Shown piece by piece: positions 34,768 through 42,557 of a stretch of 64,000 nucleotides of DNA. The stretch is from contig NZ_CP133266.1 of NCBI RefSeq assembly GCF_030915485.1, positions 4,282,001 to 4,346,000 on the forward strand, read 5' to 3'. A model generated the notes under the pieces. That model had not been told where the DNA came from and ran no database searches. It saw only the letters and a program-made list of their open reading frames with translations. The translations under genes were made by a program, and so were the position numbers. Numbering within the stretch: position 1 is the first letter of the stretch; each line of letters begins with the position of its first letter. The stretch is from Neobacillus sp. PS3-40. Lineage in GTDB: Bacteria; Bacillota; Bacilli; Bacillales; Cytobacillaceae.

Positions 34768-35919
34768 ATGGAAAAGGCCAAAATTAACGGAACACAATTA
34801 TTTGTCCTCGTTGTATTGTTTGAAATGGGTAGTGCTCTTGTAGTCGGTCTTGCTACCTCTGCGAAACAAGATGCTTGGATTGCGGTAGTGCTCGGAATGG
34901 TGGGAGGTGCCGTTCTTTATTTAATTTACCATCGCCTTTTTATGTTTTACCCAGATATTCCTTTAACAAGTTATGTTCAAAAAATAACTGGAAAGTATAT
35001 CGGGCGGTTCATAGCATTTTTGTATATTATTTATTTCATGTATGTTTCTGCGAGGGTGTTGCGTGACTTTGGTGAACTATTAACAACGACCATCTATTCA
35101 AGTACACCATTATTTATTATTAATACATTAATGATTCTAACTATAATCTATGCAATTCAAAAAGGGTTTGAAGTGATCGCGAGAGTGGGTGAACTTTTTT
35201 TTATCCTCGTTTACATACTGGCGATCGGAGGAGTGCTTTTAGTAGCCTTTTCGGGATTGGTCCATGTGGACAATCTTCGACCGATTTTAGAAAATGGTGT
35301 AATGCCCGTTCTGAAAATAACCGTTGGTCAAACCTTAACTTTTCCGTTTGGTGAAATGGTCGTATTTACGATGTTACTTCCGTATTTAAATGAGCCCAAA
35401 AAAGCAAAACTAGTTTGTTTGGGTGGGATTATTTTAAGTGGTATAAATATTACAATAACAACTCTCGTCAATATAGCTGTTTTAGGAGCCGATCTTTATG
35501 CACGTTCTCCCTTCCCGCTCTTAAATACGATTGGTAAAATTCAAATAGGGAATTTTATCGAAAGACTTGATGTTTTTTTCATGCTGTATTTAATGGTTGG
35601 AGGATTTTTCAAAATCACCATCTTTTTTTATGCAGCATTGGCCGGAACAGCAGACATATTCAAGTTTAAAAGCCAAAAAAAACTCTGTTTCCCAATCGGA
35701 CTAATTATTTTATTTGCTTCAATGACCATCGCATCCAACTATGCTGAACACGCTAAAGAAGGACTAAAAGTTATACCAATTTATTTACACTGGCCATTTC
35801 AAATTATTATCCCAGCTATACTGCTAATCATTGCCTATTTCAGAAATAGAAAGAAGCAGCCACAAAACCAGAACCAGATTCAGAACCAAAACCAGAACCT
35901 GAACCAGAATCAGAATTAA
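34768..35919 (+). CDS. GerB-family permease-like protein, B subunit (operon 1), with Gln/Asn tail
   Basis: B subunit, a ten-helix protein of the APC-related GerB/YndE family. 383 residues; conserved features include a KINGTQLFVLVVLFEMGSALVVG first helix, LTSYVQKITGKYIGR and RVLRDFGELL. Such subunits determine germinant binding. The C-terminus is unusual: after FRNRKKQ the last 20 residues are nearly all Gln and Asn, encoded by tandem CAGAAC/CAGAAT hexamers (about 35862-35918). ATG follows AGAAAGGGGG. Confidence 0.92.
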   Translation: MEKAKINGTQLFVLVVLFEMGSALVVGLATSAKQDAWIAVVLGMVGGAVLYLIYHRLFMFYPDIPLTSYVQKITGKYIGRFIAFLYIIYFMYVSARVLRDFGELLTTTIYSSTPLFIINTLMILTIIYAIQKGFEVIARVGELFFILVYILAIGGVLLVAFSGLVHVDNLRPILENGVMPVLKITVGQTLTFPFGEMVVFTMLLPYLNEPKKAKLVCLGGIILSGINITITTLVNIAVLGADLYARSPFPLLNTIGKIQIGNFIERLDVFFMLYLMVGGFFKITIFFYAALAGTADIFKFKSQKKLCFPIGLIILFASMTIASNYAEHAKEGLKVIPIYLHWPFQIIIPAILLIIAYFRNRKKQPQNQNQIQNQNQNLNQNQN

Positions 35920-36159
35920 AATTAAAACTATTAAAAACTAGGCTGTTAAACTACAGTCGTTATTGTTTAACGAGCCATTTTTAAAGTAGTAATAACGGCA
36001 ATCATTACTCGAGTAATCCGAGAAACCAATGAAAATAAAATAAGCGGAGATTTTTCGGTTAAATGCAGAATGGAGCTCGTTTCGTGGTGTATGATATGCT
36101 CCCCTTTAGGTAGACAGATTAAAAAATAAAAATCTGTTTACTCAAGGGGAGTATTTATT

Positions 36160-36840
36160 TTGTCTAAAAGGTCTTATCCTGTAGAAGAAAAATTGAAGAT
36201 ATTAAGGGCGTGTGAGGAAGATAATTATTCAATTTATAAAATTGCATCTATCTATAAAGTGAACAAATCCACCATTATGGAATGGAAACACAAATTCGAT
36301 AAAGATGGGATTGATGGCCTAAAAGAATCAACCAGTAAGAAAATGTACTCAAAGGAACTTAAGCTTTCAGCTATTAGAGATTATCAGTCTGGGGAATACT
36401 CTCTTCGAGAGATTAGCAGAAAATATGGACTCACTGATAAATCTACACTTAGTAATTGGATCAAGAAGTATAATAGTCATAGAGAAATAAAGGAAACGTC
36501 AAAAGAAAGGACGAGCTCTATGACTAAAGGGAGAAAAACTACTTGGGATGAACGGATTCAAATTGTGATTAATTGTTTGGGGAACGGTAAAGATTATCAA
36601 AAAACAGCTGAATTACATAATGTTTCTTACCAACAAGTGTATCAATGGGTTAAGAAGTATGAAAATGGTGGAGATGAAGCGCTTAAAGATAATCGTGGAA
36701 GGACAAAAGAAGAAGCAGAATTAACTCCAGAAGAGAAAATCAAGATTCAGTTTAAAAAGTTGGAAAGAGAAAATGAACGGTTACGTGCGGAGAATATGTT
36801 CTTAAAAAAGTTAGAGGAGATCGAAAGGAGGCGAAAGTAA
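36160..36840 (+). CDS. IS3-family transposase OrfA
   Basis: 226 residues with three helix-turn-helix-like segments: SYPVEEKLKILRACEEDNYSIYKIASIYKV, YSKELKLSAIRDYQSGEYSLREISRKYGL, and DERIQIVINCLGNGKDYQKTAELHNVSYQQVYQWVKKY. A C-terminal leucine-zipper coiled coil follows (KKLERENERLRAENMFLKKLEEI). It binds the IS ends. Start is TTG 36160 after AAGGGGAG. A slippery A AAA AAG at 36804-36810 near the end allows -1 frameshifting into orfB. Confidence 0.92.
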   Translation: MSKRSYPVEEKLKILRACEEDNYSIYKIASIYKVNKSTIMEWKHKFDKDGIDGLKESTSKKMYSKELKLSAIRDYQSGEYSLREISRKYGLTDKSTLSNWIKKYNSHREIKETSKERTSSMTKGRKTTWDERIQIVINCLGNGKDYQKTAELHNVSYQQVYQWVKKYENGGDEALKDNRGRTKEEAELTPEEKIKIQFKKLERENERLRAENMFLKKLEEIERRRK

Positions 36841-37718
36841 GTCAAATCCGATTTGAGGATAAGTACATCGCTATTCAGGAGCTTCACGAGAAAGAGAATT
36901 TAAGCATTAGTTTACTTTGTGAAATTGCGGGAATTGCACGTTCTGCATACTATAAGTGGCTTAATCGTACTCCTTCTTCCCGAGAAATACTAAATAAAGA
37001 AATCATTAAGGAGATGAAAATTCTCCATGAAAAGGTTGATAGTACCTTCGGCTATCGTCAAATGACCCTTCATATGAATAGAAAGTTTGAAGAGAAACTT
37101 AATCATAAAAGAATATATCGACTAATGAAAGTAGCTGGCTTACGCTCTGTCATTCGGATCAAGAAAAAACAATATAAAAGCACTACACCTCAACAAGTGG
37201 CAGAAAACATATTAAATCGGGAATTTACCGCGGAAAAACCAAATGAGAAATGGGTTACAGATGTAACAGAATTTAAGTATGGCCAATCAAAGAAGGCTTA
37301 TTTAAGTGCAATTCGTGATCTTTATGATGGATCAATTGTAAGTTATGTTTTAGGACATTCCAATAATAATCAACTTGTATTCAAGACGCTTGACCAAGCT
37401 ACAGTACTATTAGATGGGGAACATCCACTTATCCATAGTGATCGTGGGTTCCAGTACACTTCAAAAGGATTTAAGCGTAAGATAGACGCGGTAAAGATGA
37501 CACAAAGTATGTCACGAGTTGGTCGGTGTATTGATAATGGACCAATGGAATCTTTTTGGGGAACACTGAAATGTGAGAAGTATTATTTACATCAATATCA
37601 GACATTTGAGGAACTTTCTCTTGCGATAGATGAATACATCCATTTTTATAATTATGATAGATACCAAAAACGATTAAACGGCCTTAGCCCTATGGAATAT
37701 AGAGCTAAAGCCGCTTAA
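36810..37718 (+). CDS. IS3-family transposase OrfB (DDE integrase domain), made by -1 frameshift
   Basis: Catalytic part of the OrfAB transposase. The -1 frame opens at 36810 after the slip site and runs about 302 codons. An HTH_21 region (LHEKENLSISLLCEIAGIARSAYYKWL...GYRQMTLHM) precedes the rve core with all three acidic residues: Asp in EKWVTDVTEFKYG, Asp in LIHSDRGFQYTS and Glu in GPMESFWGTLK. No frameshift or stop damages it. The first internal ATG is 37014, too late to give an intact protein, so fusion translation is expected. Confidence 0.88.
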   Translation, partial: VRGDRKEAKVSQIRFEDKYIAIQELHEKENLSISLLCEIAGIARSAYYKWLNRTPSSREILNKEIIKEMKILHEKVDSTFGYRQMTLHMNRKFEEKLNHKRIYRLMKVAGLRSVIRIKKKQYKSTTPQQVAENILNREFTAEKPNEKWVTDVTEFKYGQSKKAYLSAIRDLYDGSIVSYVLGHSNNNQLVFKTLDQATVLLDGEHPLIHSDRGFQYTSKGFKRKIDAVKMTQSMSRVGRCIDNGPMESFWGTLKCEKYYLHQYQTFEELSLAIDEYIHFYNYDRYQKRLNGLSPMEYRAKAA

Positions 37719-37763
37719 ATCTTTTTTATTATTTCCACTGTCTACTTGACAGGGGGCAGTTCA

Positions 37764-38035
37764 GTATAAGCGGAGGTTTTCCGGTAACGCAATGCAAAGC
37801 CCCTCATTTTCGCGGTTTTTGAGTAAATAGGCGGAAACTCTCCGTCTATTTAAGCCTATTTTTAAGCCAATTTTTTAATTAAGAGGAATTCTTCCGTCTA
37901 TTAACAATTCAGACAGGTATAAAATATTAACATTTACCTTTAACAGAGACATCCATGCAAAATTTTTGGTATATCTATGAATGAAATAACAGTTATCCAC
38001 AGTTATTTCAGGGTAGAGCTAAAAAATAAAAAAAA
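37764..38035. other. Intergenic region with repeat fragments and a DnaA-box-like palindrome
   Basis: Starts with ATAAGCGGAGG, also present left of the IS at about 36040, then GGCGGAAACTCTCCG. GAAATAAC and GTTATTTC (about 37983-38009) form an inverted repeat around TTATCCACA (37992-38000), which equals the DnaA-box consensus. No gene seen. Confidence 0.45.
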
Positions 38036-38054
38036 ACGGCAGTTAACCTGCCGT
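38036..38054 (-). terminator. Terminator of the histidine kinase gene
   Basis: ACGGCAG (38036-38042) pairs with CTGCCGT (38048-38054); on the minus strand it is followed by a run of nine T. Confidence 0.75.
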
Positions 38055-38059
38055 AGTTT

Positions 38060-39727
38060 TCAATTTGGTTCAGTTTGACTACCTGTTCGATTTGCATTTT
38101 CCTTATACATCGGTAAAACAATATGAACGGATGTCCCTTGGTTTAATTTGCTTTCAAATTGAATCGTTCCATTATGGGACTGAACTATTTTAAAGCTAAC
38201 CGTTAGGCCTAAACCTGTACCTTTTTCTTTTGAAGAGTAAAAAGGTTCGCCGATTTTTTCTAAGCGTTCTTTAGAAATGCCGATTCCAACATCTTTTATT
38301 GCGATGGAGATTTTGTCCTTTTCTACCTTTTCAATTAATACTTGGACTTTTTGTCCGCTAGTTGAAGCCTCGATCGCATTTTTAATAAGGTTGATAAACA
38401 GTTGTTTCAATTGATTTGGCTCACACTCAATCCATAGTTCCTGCTGTGCGGAATGAGAGTCAATCTGAATATTATACAAATTTGCTTCTGTATTTAACAG
38501 TGAAATAACATCAAACATAATTTTTTTAATATCGGCTTTTTGGAATTTCAAGTGCTGAGGTTTCGCTAAGAGTAATAATTCGCCAACAATATGATTAATT
38601 CGAGTTAATTCATCCATCATGATTGTATAGTAAAACTGGTGCTTTTGGTCTTCCACTTGTAAGAGCTGAACAAATCCGATTAATGAGGTAAGCGGGTTAC
38701 GGATTTCATGTGCAACACTTGCTGATAATTCCCCCACTACTGATAGCTTTTCCGATATCCTTAGCCGTTCCTCGGTCTGCCTTAATGTGGTAATATCCCT
38801 TCCGTAACCAATAATACCTGCAATTTTTCCATCAACAATGCTTGGTAAGAACGTGCATTGTAAAATAATATTTTTGCCTGTTTTATGTGGAATATTAATT
38901 TCGTACATAACTGGTTTTTTATCGATACTGACAGTAGCTATCTGCTGCATAACAGTTTCCTTGTATTGTTCAGGTAAAATGTGGCTGATATTTTTACCGA
39001 TTATTTCTGCAGACACATAACCAGTGATTTGTTCAAATTGCGGATTTAATTTTATGATGGTTCCGTTTAAATCTACCATATAAACCATATCTAAATTATA
39101 TTTAAATAATGATTTATATTGTTGTTGACTTTCTTCCAACTGTTTTTTAACAAAAATTCCTTCAGTAATATCCCGCCCAATGATGACTAAACCTTGGCGG
39201 CTTCCATCCGAATAATAAAGGGGTATTTTAATGGTATCGAAGGTTTTGAATGTTCCATTTGTCAGCGGAATAATTTCTTCAACACGAGTATTTTTCCCAT
39301 TCTTCCATGTTTCCGCATCAGACTCTACACAATTTCTAAAGGAATCTCTATAAAAATCTGTATACTCGGCTAATTCGGAGTCCTTTTTCCCTCGATAATC
39401 AATATGTTCAAGCTGGAATAGCTGCAACACAAATTTATTGGCTTCAATCCATCTTCCTTCGCCATCTTTAAAAACAACGATATCTACCATGGAATTAATC
39501 AATGTAGAGAGCCGTTTTTCATCTTGCTTGGAAGTACTTAATTCTTCTGTTTTTCGTATAAACGAATAAAATACAGCTCCAGTGACAACTACATAAAAAA
39601 TCTCTTTCAATCTTTCGACAAAGAATTCAAATGGTGCAGGGGTAAGCAGATGAACAACATAATTGGTTCCATATATCCATATGAAACTTGCGATGAAGTA
39701 AAAAATTAATAACCTTCTTTTCTTCAT
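38060..39727 (-). CDS. PAS-domain sensor histidine kinase, sporulation-kinase-like
   Basis: 555 residues. Two N-terminal membrane helices (about 5-30 and 45-60) are followed by two PAS/PAC domains (about 75-190 and 205-310, each ending in a GRDIT motif), a HisKA dimerisation domain with phospho-acceptor His in SVAHEIRNPLTSL (about 345), and an HATPase domain with N-box NLIKNAIEA, G1 DVGIGI and G2 GTGLGL. No response regulator is adjacent: it is an orphan kinase, as are KinA-KinE that feed the Spo0 phosphorelay. Participation in that relay is inferred. The ATG follows CGGGAG. Confidence 0.88.
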   Translation of the reverse strand: MKKRRLLIFYFIASFIWIYGTNYVVHLLTPAPFEFFVERLKEIFYVVVTGAVFYSFIRKTEELSTSKQDEKRLSTLINSMVDIVVFKDGEGRWIEANKFVLQLFQLEHIDYRGKKDSELAEYTDFYRDSFRNCVESDAETWKNGKNTRVEEIIPLTNGTFKTFDTIKIPLYYSDGSRQGLVIIGRDITEGIFVKKQLEESQQQYKSLFKYNLDMVYMVDLNGTIIKLNPQFEQITGYVSAEIIGKNISHILPEQYKETVMQQIATVSIDKKPVMYEINIPHKTGKNIILQCTFLPSIVDGKIAGIIGYGRDITTLRQTEERLRISEKLSVVGELSASVAHEIRNPLTSLIGFVQLLQVEDQKHQFYYTIMMDELTRINHIVGELLLLAKPQHLKFQKADIKKIMFDVISLLNTEANLYNIQIDSHSAQQELWIECEPNQLKQLFINLIKNAIEASTSGQKVQVLIEKVEKDKISIAIKDVGIGISKERLEKIGEPFYSSKEKGTGLGLTVSFKIVQSHNGTIQFESKLNQGTSVHIVLPMYKENANRTGSQTEPN

Positions 39728-40016
39728 GAAAAACTCCCGTTCTTTTTACAAGGTTATGTTAAACATAATCTATTGATTTTTGGACCATTCACGCTTTAGT
39801 GAGGATATGAGTCAAAAATCGCATTTACCAAATAGGATAATTCACCAATGACATATGCAATGTTTATCATTTCTCTAGTGATAATAAAATACTTAAATTC
39901 TATAGTACAGGATTGCCCACTAGTTTGAAATAATAACAACGATAAAATTAATATTCTATTTTTTAAAAAAGTCGCAAGTATAGCTAAAATAATAGTGAAC
40001 TCCACTTTTGTTGGTC

Positions 40017-40241
40017 TTATTCCAAAAGCCTTCCCAACGGTTTAAAAATAAAATCAATCAATTCAGTAGGACCAGGTAAATCAGGAAAAAGGAATAAGAG
40101 GGTAGCCAATAGCCATCCAAAAGCAGTCAAAATAATAAACGCTCCTTTTTCTTTTTTTTGCTCCTTTTTGATTTTTGGCCATTGGTATAGCACGATAAAA
40201 AGAATTATTAAGCTACTTGAAATTACTGGGCCCCATCTCAT
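40017..40241 (-). CDS. Small two-helix protein of ger operon 2 (D-type subunit)
   Basis: 74 residues with two hydrophobic helices (SSSLIILFIVLYQW and AFIILTAFGWLLATLLFLF) separated by the basic KIKKEQKKEKG. Small two-helix proteins encoded at the end of gerA-type operons in Bacillus have been called D subunits and are reported to modulate germination. This one overlaps the preceding gerC gene at 40241, so it is translationally coupled to it. The assignment rests on size, topology and position. Confidence 0.65.
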   Translation of the reverse strand: MRWGPVISSSLIILFIVLYQWPKIKKEQKKEKGAFIILTAFGWLLATLLFLFPDLPGPTELIDFIFKPLGRLLE

Positions 40242-41437
40242 TATTTCAGCACCTCTTTTTGAGGATTATTGGATAGGACTGAATTCATTCCTTGTCTCCG
40301 TATTTTGATATTCGCTTCAATCGTAACCTCAAGGGTTGGGAAAATTTCATTCCACCGATATTTTTGTTTTGCCCATTCTTTTGGATATTTACGATGGAAA
40401 GCATCTGCGAATCCAAAAATATCAGCATTCATTTCCTTTTGCACTTGTGCTAATGCCTCGTTTGCTTTGTTTTTAATTTGTTTATTTATTTTCTCTTCAA
40501 GTGGTTTTACTATCTCTGGCCGCGCCATATCTAAATTGGTTGTATTTTGAATGATATCTGTATCCGCTACTGCATGGAGTTTGATTTTCCATTTACCATT
40601 CACAATTTTGGGAATTAATTTTGTATTTGCCCGTAATATATTCATTGAAACATATCCACCACCTCTGACTTTAGGCTTAACAGTAATGGTTGCTATCCTT
40701 ACTTCGTCTCTAAACCATAGGACTCCCCTTGTTATTGAGTCATCAATTCGACCGATCATTTTCCCTTTAATAAAGATAGCCGTTCCGGTGATATAGGCGA
40801 TAGATTGATTTTTTTCTCCCTGTTCTGGTGGAAGAATTTTTATCCAAGGAATTGCACCAGCTTGAGATTCGCTGATTAACATTTGTGAAAAGTCTTTTGC
40901 TGTTATCTCCATCCCAATTTTGAACGATCCAAATTCCCGTAGGACTTCAGATATGTCACGTTCAAGGGGTGGAATAAGATTTAATATTTCCTTTGTCTTT
41001 TGTTCACTGACAAATAGCTGGGCACGTTCTCGAAGCTGTGGATGTCGCAGGATGAAATCGACTTGGGGGGCAACACCATTCTTTGCAAGCTCTTCATCGA
41101 AAATAAATACTTTACAGTGCCCCCAAAAAATATGTCGAGGGATTTTTTCTTGAAGTTTAGACATTGCATCAGCAATTGTTTTTCCATCAGCCGATCGCAC
41201 CAATGTCTGTACCGAGCCACCCCCCCCACTACCACCTTCAACTCCCTGTTGACTGCTTTTTCCTTTTGGAATAAATACGAGGACAGACAACTCGATAGAT
41301 CCATCTGAATTTCTATCAACTCCAGCAGCTGTTACAAGTGCTAAATCGTTCACCTCTTGCCTGTCCCAACAACCTGTTAACAACAAAACTGTAAATAATA
41401 AGAGTAGGGGAATTATTATTTTTGGCAAAAGGTTCAT
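40241..41437 (-). CDS. Ger(x)C-family lipoprotein, C subunit (operon 2), with G8 tract
   Basis: 398 residues. The signal peptide ends LLLTGCWDRQEV (lipobox Cys about 23). Family features: EVNDLALVTAAGVDR, EKIPRHIFWGHCKVFIFDEELAKNG and a C-terminal domain ending RWNEIFPTLEVTIEANIKIRRQGMNS. Between residues about 68 and 75 lies GGSGGGGS, encoded through eight consecutive G on the coding strand (C8 at 41220-41227), a slippage-prone tract inside the coding region. Overlaps its neighbours by four bases (B side) and one base (D side). Confidence 0.92.
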   Translation of the reverse strand: MNLLPKIIIPLLLLFTVLLLTGCWDRQEVNDLALVTAAGVDRNSDGSIELSVLVFIPKGKSSQQGVEGGSGGGGSVQTLVRSADGKTIADAMSKLQEKIPRHIFWGHCKVFIFDEELAKNGVAPQVDFILRHPQLRERAQLFVSEQKTKEILNLIPPLERDISEVLREFGSFKIGMEITAKDFSQMLISESQAGAIPWIKILPPEQGEKNQSIAYITGTAIFIKGKMIGRIDDSITRGVLWFRDEVRIATITVKPKVRGGGYVSMNILRANTKLIPKIVNGKWKIKLHAVADTDIIQNTTNLDMARPEIVKPLEEKINKQIKNKANEALAQVQKEMNADIFGFADAFHRKYPKEWAKQKYRWNEIFPTLEVTIEANIKIRRQGMNSVLSNNPQKEVLK

Positions 41438-42543
41438 CCTGTCATTGATCCTTTCTTTTGGTTAATTTTGTTTCGAATCAATGCAATACTGAGTAGCATG
41501 ATTGGAATTCCGACCTGAAAAGATAAAAAGTAAAAGGCAGCAGATGTACTTAGAAAATGAGCTAATTCCTGCAAGTTCGGTGCAGACCATGCTCCGAATA
41601 GGATTAATAAAAATCCGATCGGTAAAACAATGGGTCGAAAATCTGAAAGCTTTACCAATTGGGCAGTACCAAGAACAAGTACATAATAAAAGACCGTTAT
41701 TTTAACAAATGTTCCTGCTACCCATATCGCCATTACAATGGATTCAAGATGCTCTAAAAAATCAGCAACACTAATGTATCTTGCAGCAATCATTACTGGA
41801 TAAGTCAATTCAGCCGTCAAATTCCCAAATAATAAAAGTGTTGTGAAATTCGTCAAAACCATTAAAAACATGACACTAAAAACAGAAATAAATCCCCATT
41901 TCATCCCTTTTTCTTTGTCAGTTAAGTATGGAAAGAAGAAGGAGACAAGAATAAATTCACTAAACCAGCTTTGTGGAACAACAGAACCTCGAAACGAAGA
42001 TTTCAGTCCGCCCTCCATGATCGGAAACATATTTTGGATGTGTAAATCTTTTAACAACAATACGAAAATGAACAGATAGAGGAGGCACACGACTGGAACA
42101 ATAATTTCAGAACATCTGCCTATGACTTCAAGCCCTCCGAAGACAGCAAAGGAGCAAACAATGACCATACTTCCTAATATGACCAACATGGGAGTATGAG
42201 GAAGAAAGGTTCCTGCGACAAATTCTCCATACTCAAGGACTATAATTCCTGTCACATGTAAGTAATAAAATAAAATAACAGCTCCAATCAATTTTCCTAG
42301 ATATTTGCCGAGAATAAGCTCGCTGTATTCAATGAGTGTTTCATTTGGATAAAGTTTATGGAGCCTGTAAGCTAAAAATACGGTTAGAAAACCGATAAGA
42401 GAAGCCCAAATCGGTGAAATCCACAAGTCCTGCTTTGCATTTTTCGCAGTAATTGCAGGCACTAATAGCAAAACAGTTGCCATTATGGCTGGATTCATCA
42501 TAATTGCCATTTGTGTAGCGGAAATTTTCCCGCGTTCAATCAT
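41434..42543 (-). CDS. GerB-family permease-like protein, B subunit (operon 2)
   Basis: About 369 residues and ten predicted helices, with family features GKISATQMAIMMNPAIMATVLLLVP, ETLIEYSELILGKYLGKLIGA, and VLEYGEFVAGTFLPHTP. Subunit of the germinant receptor with the flanking A and C genes. I start at ATG 42543 since TAGGAG lies about 11 bases upstream; an in-frame GTG at 42552 is only two bases from that site. It ends overlapping gerC (ATGA). No Gln/Asn tail, in contrast to the operon 1 protein. Confidence 0.92.
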   Translation of the reverse strand: MIERGKISATQMAIMMNPAIMATVLLLVPAITAKNAKQDLWISPIWASLIGFLTVFLAYRLHKLYPNETLIEYSELILGKYLGKLIGAVILFYYLHVTGIIVLEYGEFVAGTFLPHTPMLVILGSMVIVCSFAVFGGLEVIGRCSEIIVPVVCLLYLFIFVLLLKDLHIQNMFPIMEGGLKSSFRGSVVPQSWFSEFILVSFFFPYLTDKEKGMKWGFISVFSVMFLMVLTNFTTLLLFGNLTAELTYPVMIAARYISVADFLEHLESIVMAIWVAGTFVKITVFYYVLVLGTAQLVKLSDFRPIVLPIGFLLILFGAWSAPNLQELAHFLSTSAAFYFLSFQVGIPIMLLSIALIRNKINQKKGSMTG

Positions 42544-42557
42544 CTTTTCCACATCTC

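Larger units (their letters stand above)
36092..37763 (+). mobile_element. IS3-family insertion sequence, apparently complete
   Basis: 1672 bp. The ends are imperfect 26-bp inverted repeats beginning TGATATGC (left) and TGAACTGC (right, read inwards) and sharing GTAGACAG; about 18 of 26 positions match. It is flanked by the 3-bp direct repeat GTA (36089-36091 and 37764-37766). It carries orfA and orfB with a frameshift site between them. It landed in an intergenic repeat, since both flanks carry ATAAGCGGAG(A/G)TTTT. Confidence 0.88.

Noticed and set aside
37983-38009. Chromosomal replication origin
   Set aside because: Only one DnaA box, no dnaA/dnaN or other oriC neighbours.
39796-40005. 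69-codon hydrophobic open frame after ger operon 2 (GTG start)
   Set aside because: No convincing ribosome binding site and no recognised family; hydrophobicity can arise from AT-rich sequence. A further small subunit of the operon cannot be excluded.
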